The notes under the pieces are model-generated. The model was not told the origin of the DNA. It made no database searches and saw only the letters and a program-made list of their open reading frames with translations. A stretch of 64,000 nucleotides of DNA from J089 sp964535735 (GTDB taxonomy: Bacteria; Fidelibacterota; Marinisomatia; Marinisomatales; J089): contig CAZHTM010000009.1 of assembly GCA_964535735.1 (NCBI GenBank), forward strand, positions 13,536-77,535, written 5' to 3'. Position numbers and translations under genes: made by a program. This document shows, one piece after another, positions 60,224 to 64,000 of the stretch. Every line of letters begins with the position of its first letter. Positions within the stretch are counted from its first letter, which is position 1.

Positions 60224-63200
60224 CTATTTTTCGGCCTGGGTAGGATTCATATCCGCCAGGTATTTATAGTGTTTATATTGTTCATCCACGAATTCCTGGG
60301 CTGTAGCCGCCAATTCCTTAGCCCGGTCCGGCATGCTTTTGGTGAGCATCTTAAATCGGTTTTCCCGATACAAATACTCAGTAATGGGCACTTTCGGTGG
60401 TTTGGAATCCAGTTTGAAGGGATTTTTTCCTTCTTTTTTCAGGTCGGGATTGTACCGAAAGAGTGGCCACTGACCGCTTTCCACTGCCAATTTCTGGTGC
60501 TGAAGACCGTGGGCCATGTTTATTCCGTGGGCAATGCAATGGCTGTACGCTATGATAATGGACGGACCGTCGTAGGCTTCCGCCTCCATGAAGGCTCTAA
60601 CGGTTTGGGCATCGCTGGAACCCATAGCAACTCGCGCCACATAAACATTCCCGTAGGACATGGCGATCATTCCCAGATCTTTTTTACCTAAAGGCTTACC
60701 GGAGAAAGCAAATTTGGCCACAGCTCCGATGGGCGTCGCTTTGGACGCCTGGCCGCCGGTGTTGGAATAGACTTCCGTATCCAGAACCAGGATATTTACG
60801 TTCCGACCAGAGGCCAGGACGTGGTCCAATCCACCGAAACCAATATCGTAGGCCCAGCCATCGCCACCCATGATCCAGACACTTTTTTTCACCAGATTGT
60901 CAGAAATGGATCGCAGTTGTTTCGCCTGGGGAGAACTGAGCTTATCCAAAATCGCATTCAATTCCTCCACACGCTGGCGCTGCTCAAAAATCCCCGGTTC
61001 ATTGGACTGATCTGCTGTCAGGATCGCTTCCGCCAATTCTGGACCAATATCGTCTTTCAACGTCTCAACCAGTTCTTCGGCGAATTCTTTTTGTTTGTCA
61101 ATCGTTAGCCGAAAGCCCAAGCCAAATTCTGCATTGTCCTCAAAAAGGGAATTAGACCAGGATGGTCCTCGCCCCGCCCCGTTTTTCGTCCACGGTGTGG
61201 TCGGCAAGTTACCACCATAAATGGATGAACAACCCGTAGCATTGGCCACCACCATGCGATCGCCAAACAACTGGGTGGCCAGTTTAACGTAGGGTGTTTC
61301 ACCGCAACCGGAACAGGCGCCGGAGAATTCAAACAAGGGTTGCAACAACTGGGAACCACGAGGGGTCTCCTGCTTGATTCGTTGACGATCAATTTCCGGA
61401 AGGGTGAGGAAAAAGTCCCAATTGACCCGCTCTTGTTCCCGAAGTGGTAATTGGGGCTCCATGTTAATGGCCCGGCGACTCACATTGGTTTTGTCTCGCA
61501 CGGGGCATACATCCACACAAATGGCGCAGCCGGTGCAGTCTTCCGCCGCCACCTGAAGGGTGTACACTTCCGTGTCCGCATACTCTTTTCCTTTGGCTTT
61601 TACGAATTTAAAGGTGTCCGGCGCATCCTTAAGATACGATTCTTCATACACTTTGGGTCTGATCACAGCGTGAGGACAAACCAAAGCACATTTGTTGCAT
61701 TGAATACATATATCCTCATCCCAAACCGGGATTTCATCGGCAATATTCCGTTTTTCAAATTGAGTGGTTCCCACGGGATACGTGCCGTCTACCGGGAAAG
61801 CGCTGACGGGGATTTCATCGCCTTTTCCGGCAATTAATTTTGCCGTGACATTGCGGATGAATGCCGATGCAGAATCGGGAATCCGCGAGGCGCTCAATTC
61901 CACGCCTGTGAGGATATCCGGCGGTGTCACTTGGTGTAAATGAGCCAGCGTTTGATCTACGGCGTTGAAGTTTTTGCGAACAACCTCTTCGCCTTTTTGG
62001 CCGTAGGTCTTTTTAATCGCTTCTTTAATCTTGTCGATGGCTTCATCTCGGGGGAGAATACCCGATATGGCAAAGAAACAGGTCTGCATGATGGTGTTGA
62101 TCCGCACCCCCATTCCCGTTTCCTTGGCAACTTTTAACGCATTGATGTTGTAGAATGCCAATTTTTTATCCAAAATCTGTTTTTGGACATTCCTGGGCAG
62201 GTGATCCCAAACATCTTCCGCTTCGTAAGGACTATTCAGCAGGAAGGTTCCTTCGGGAACAGCAAACCCCAAGACATCAATGGTCTTTAAAAATTCAAAA
62301 TTATGGCAAGCTACGAAATTGGCATTCCGGATTAAATACGTGGATCGGATCATGTCTTTCCCGAACCGGAGGTGGGAAACGGTTATACTCCCGGACTTTT
62401 TGGAATCATACACAAAATACCCCTGGGCATAATTGTCCGTTTCACCGCCAATAATCTTGATTGAATTTTTATTGGCTCCAACCGTACCGTCAGCACCTAG
62501 ACCGAAGAACATTCCTCGAAACACCTTTTCTTCCGATGTGCTGAAATCGGCATCGTAATCCAGGCTGGTATGGGTGACATCATCTAGAATACCAACGGTA
62601 AAGTGATTCTTGGGTTCGTCTTTTGTCAATTCGTCATAGATCCCCTTAATCATACCCGGGGTAAATTCCTTGGATGAGAGTCCGTATCGCCCTCCCACTA
62701 CACGAGGTTGTTCTTCAAAGGGGCTGGAACCGGTCTGGCGACCTTCCGCCAGTGCAGTCACCACGTCTTGGTACAGGGGTTCGCCTACGGCACCCGGTTC
62801 TTTGGTCCGATCCAGAACGGCGATTTTTTTCACGGTAGCTGGCAAAGCTTTCAAAAAATGTTCAACAGAAAAAGGTCGGTAAAGCCGAACTTTCAGAACG
62901 CCGACTTTTTCGCCGCTAGCGTTAAGGTATTCCACGGTTTCGTGGACCGCTTCGGCTCCGGATCCCATAAGAATAATAATTCGTTCTGCGTCGGGAGCGC
63001 CCACATAGTCAAAGAGATGATACTGGCGACCGACTTGTTTCGCAAACGCGTCCATGGCGTCTTGAACAATGTCCGGAGTGGCGAGATAAAAGGGGTTCAC
63101 CGTCTCTCTGGACTGGAAAAAGGCATCAGGATTTTGGGCGGTGCCTCGCAGGACTGGATCATTTGGATTCAACCCGCGCTTGCGGTGAGCCATGAGAAGA

Positions 63201-63793
63201 TCATCATCCAGAAGAGCCCTCATATCATCAACCGTCAATTGTTCAACCTTCATCACTTCGTGGGACGTGCGGAACCCATCAAAGAAGTGCAGAAAAGGGA
63301 TTCGGCTTTTCAGCGTCGCGGCTTGAGCGATGAGGGCGAAATCCATGACTTCTTGAACACTGTTGGATGCCAACAGGGCAAATCCGGTGGAACGGGTGGC
63401 CATCACATCGGAATGATCGCCAAAGATAGAAAGGGCATGGGTGGCTACCGTTCGGGCAGAGACATGAAATACCGTAGAGGTCAATTCCCCGGCGATTTTG
63501 TACATATTAGGGATCATGAGTAATAATCCCTGGGAGGCCGTAAATGTTGTGGTTAATGCTCCCGTCTGGAGAGCACCGTGAACGGCACCTGAGGCGCCTC
63601 CTTCACTTTGCATCTCGATGACTGTGGGTGTGGTGCCCCAAATGTTTTTATACCCCATGGCCGACCAGGCGTCGGAATGTTCCCCCATGGGAGACGAGGG
63701 TGTTATGGGATAAATCGCAATAACTTCATTCGTTTGGTGGGCAACATAGGCGGCGGCTTCATTTCCGTCGATGGTTACCATTTTCCTGTGCAT
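60224..63793 (-). CDS. nifJ: Pyruvate:ferredoxin (flavodoxin) oxidoreductase
   Basis: A 1189-residue homodimeric PFOR that turns pyruvate and CoA into acetyl-CoA and CO2, reducing ferredoxin. Domain order is standard: the pyruvate/TPP pyrimidine domain (VTIDGNEAAAYVAHQTNEV, AIYPITPSSPMGE), the transketolase-like C domain, the gamma domain, two 4Fe-4S ferredoxin motifs (CIQCNKCALVCPH and CTGCAICVDVCPV), and the TPP-binding domain (ACSGCGETPYV, GDGWAYDIGFGGLDH, DTEVYSNTGGQ). GAGGAG lies eight bases before the ATG at 63793; an internal ATG four codons on also has AGGA. It supports anaerobic or low-oxygen carbon metabolism. Confidence 0.97.
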   Translation of the reverse strand: MHRKMVTIDGNEAAAYVAHQTNEVIAIYPITPSSPMGEHSDAWSAMGYKNIWGTTPTVIEMQSEGGASGAVHGALQTGALTTTFTASQGLLLMIPNMYKIAGELTSTVFHVSARTVATHALSIFGDHSDVMATRSTGFALLASNSVQEVMDFALIAQAATLKSRIPFLHFFDGFRTSHEVMKVEQLTVDDMRALLDDDLLMAHRKRGLNPNDPVLRGTAQNPDAFFQSRETVNPFYLATPDIVQDAMDAFAKQVGRQYHLFDYVGAPDAERIIILMGSGAEAVHETVEYLNASGEKVGVLKVRLYRPFSVEHFLKALPATVKKIAVLDRTKEPGAVGEPLYQDVVTALAEGRQTGSSPFEEQPRVVGGRYGLSSKEFTPGMIKGIYDELTKDEPKNHFTVGILDDVTHTSLDYDADFSTSEEKVFRGMFFGLGADGTVGANKNSIKIIGGETDNYAQGYFVYDSKKSGSITVSHLRFGKDMIRSTYLIRNANFVACHNFEFLKTIDVLGFAVPEGTFLLNSPYEAEDVWDHLPRNVQKQILDKKLAFYNINALKVAKETGMGVRINTIMQTCFFAISGILPRDEAIDKIKEAIKKTYGQKGEEVVRKNFNAVDQTLAHLHQVTPPDILTGVELSASRIPDSASAFIRNVTAKLIAGKGDEIPVSAFPVDGTYPVGTTQFEKRNIADEIPVWDEDICIQCNKCALVCPHAVIRPKVYEESYLKDAPDTFKFVKAKGKEYADTEVYTLQVAAEDCTGCAICVDVCPVRDKTNVSRRAINMEPQLPLREQERVNWDFFLTLPEIDRQRIKQETPRGSQLLQPLFEFSGACSGCGETPYVKLATQLFGDRMVVANATGCSSIYGGNLPTTPWTKNGAGRGPSWSNSLFEDNAEFGLGFRLTIDKQKEFAEELVETLKDDIGPELAEAILTADQSNEPGIFEQRQRVEELNAILDKLSSPQAKQLRSISDNLVKKSVWIMGGDGWAYDIGFGGLDHVLASGRNVNILVLDTEVYSNTGGQASKATPIGAVAKFAFSGKPLGKKDLGMIAMSYGNVYVARVAMGSSDAQTVRAFMEAEAYDGPSIIIAYSHCIAHGINMAHGLQHQKLAVESGQWPLFRYNPDLKKEGKNPFKLDSKPPKVPITEYLYRENRFKMLTKSMPDRAKELAATAQEFVDEQYKHYKYLADMNPTQAEK

Positions 63794-64000
63794 AAGTCAG
63801 CTCCTCAAGTTGGCAGGCTCTTCAGAATCTCAGCGTAATTTATGCGCTGACCAGACTGGAAATTACGGACTTTATCTAGATTCCACCTACCAATAAAGCG
63901 AGGATGGTTGTTGCTGTGAAATTTTGTTTATTATTACTCCGGCGGAGTTTATTTGGTTGAAATTTTCACACGTAATGAGTAAAACGTAATTATTTAATTG
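63794..64000 (-). promoter_or_regulatory. Upstream region of nifJ with candidate regulatory palindromes
   Basis: No gene is seen before the window edge. On the minus strand the nifJ leader contains TCAGCG...CGCTGA (63830-63850), the short palindrome ACTCC-GGC-GGAGT near 63937-63950, and a TGTGAAATTT...AAATTTTCACA inverted pair around 63920-63971. The last could bind a Crp/Fnr- or Rex-like regulator, but the spacing is not that of a known box. Confidence 0.3.

Noticed and set aside
62708..63523. 271-codon plus-strand open frame
   Set aside because: Antisense to the TPP/pyruvate domain of nifJ; the composition reflects codon bias of the real gene.

Overview
This window looks like a piece of a metagenome-assembled bacterial genome. 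It holds two 100-base runs of N, each flanked by the same 55 bases on both sides, which is the signature of unmerged contig ends. The cell is Gram-negative: there are lipoprotein signal peptides, a FadL/OmpP1 outer-membrane protein, a very large Ig-like surface lipoprotein and a small beta-barrel protein. Pyruvate:ferredoxin oxidoreductase suggests an anaerobic or facultative life, and many secreted or periplasmic hydrolases (M28, M16, M1, penicillin acylase) suggest use of peptides. The gene set fits a member of the FCB group, possibly a Marinimicrobia-like lineage. That placement is inference, because no rRNA or tRNA gene was seen.

Layout. At 1-1190 is the end of a carotenoid-desaturase-like flavoprotein. 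From 7889 down to 1212 runs a minus-strand operon: arsC-like, GT2, asparaginase-like, M28 peptidase, alpha/beta hydrolase, glgA, glgC. At 7949-8963 are an iodotyrosine-deiodinase-like nitroreductase and a membrane protein. At 9045-11372 are a PAF-acetylhydrolase-like protein, a Crp/Fnr regulator and a DUF2892 protein. Next come FadL, a small lipoprotein, an MFS transporter, an M16 peptidase, a DHFR-like protein, mutM, an M1 peptidase and a two-component pair (to 23041). At 23206-29739 is a beta-barrel gene coupled to an approximately 1883-residue protein of 18 Ig-like repeats. At 30108-33771 are penicillin acylase, glycerophosphodiesterase and GNAT genes.

From 58999 down to 33788 nearly all of de novo purine synthesis is encoded in one direction: purA, purL, purM, purQ-purS-purS (fused), purC, purE (class II), purB, purF, purD, purN, purH. 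Together they make IMP from PRPP and take it on toward AMP (purB also serves the AMP branch). The cluster is broken by three kinds of accessory DNA. The first is a roughly 9.5-kb AT-rich island between purL and purM, bounded by 38-base direct repeats. It carries a type III restriction-modification operon with an embedded Fic gene and a row of integron-like attC sites with small cassette genes. The second is a RelE/ParE-type toxin-antitoxin pair with a palindromic operator between purE and purC. The third is two copies, one intact and one decayed, of a four-helix-bundle (rRNA intervening-sequence-type) element with 8-base-periodic inverted ends on both sides of purN. At the right edge a dihydroorotate-dehydrogenase-like gene follows nifJ.

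The most unusual points are the PurQ-PurS-PurS fusion, the IVS-type elements that supply the purN start and stop codons, the integrase-less attC array beside a Fic-containing type III R-M operon, and several small genes found by hand reading at 45693-45842, 48657-48770 and 54642-54779.
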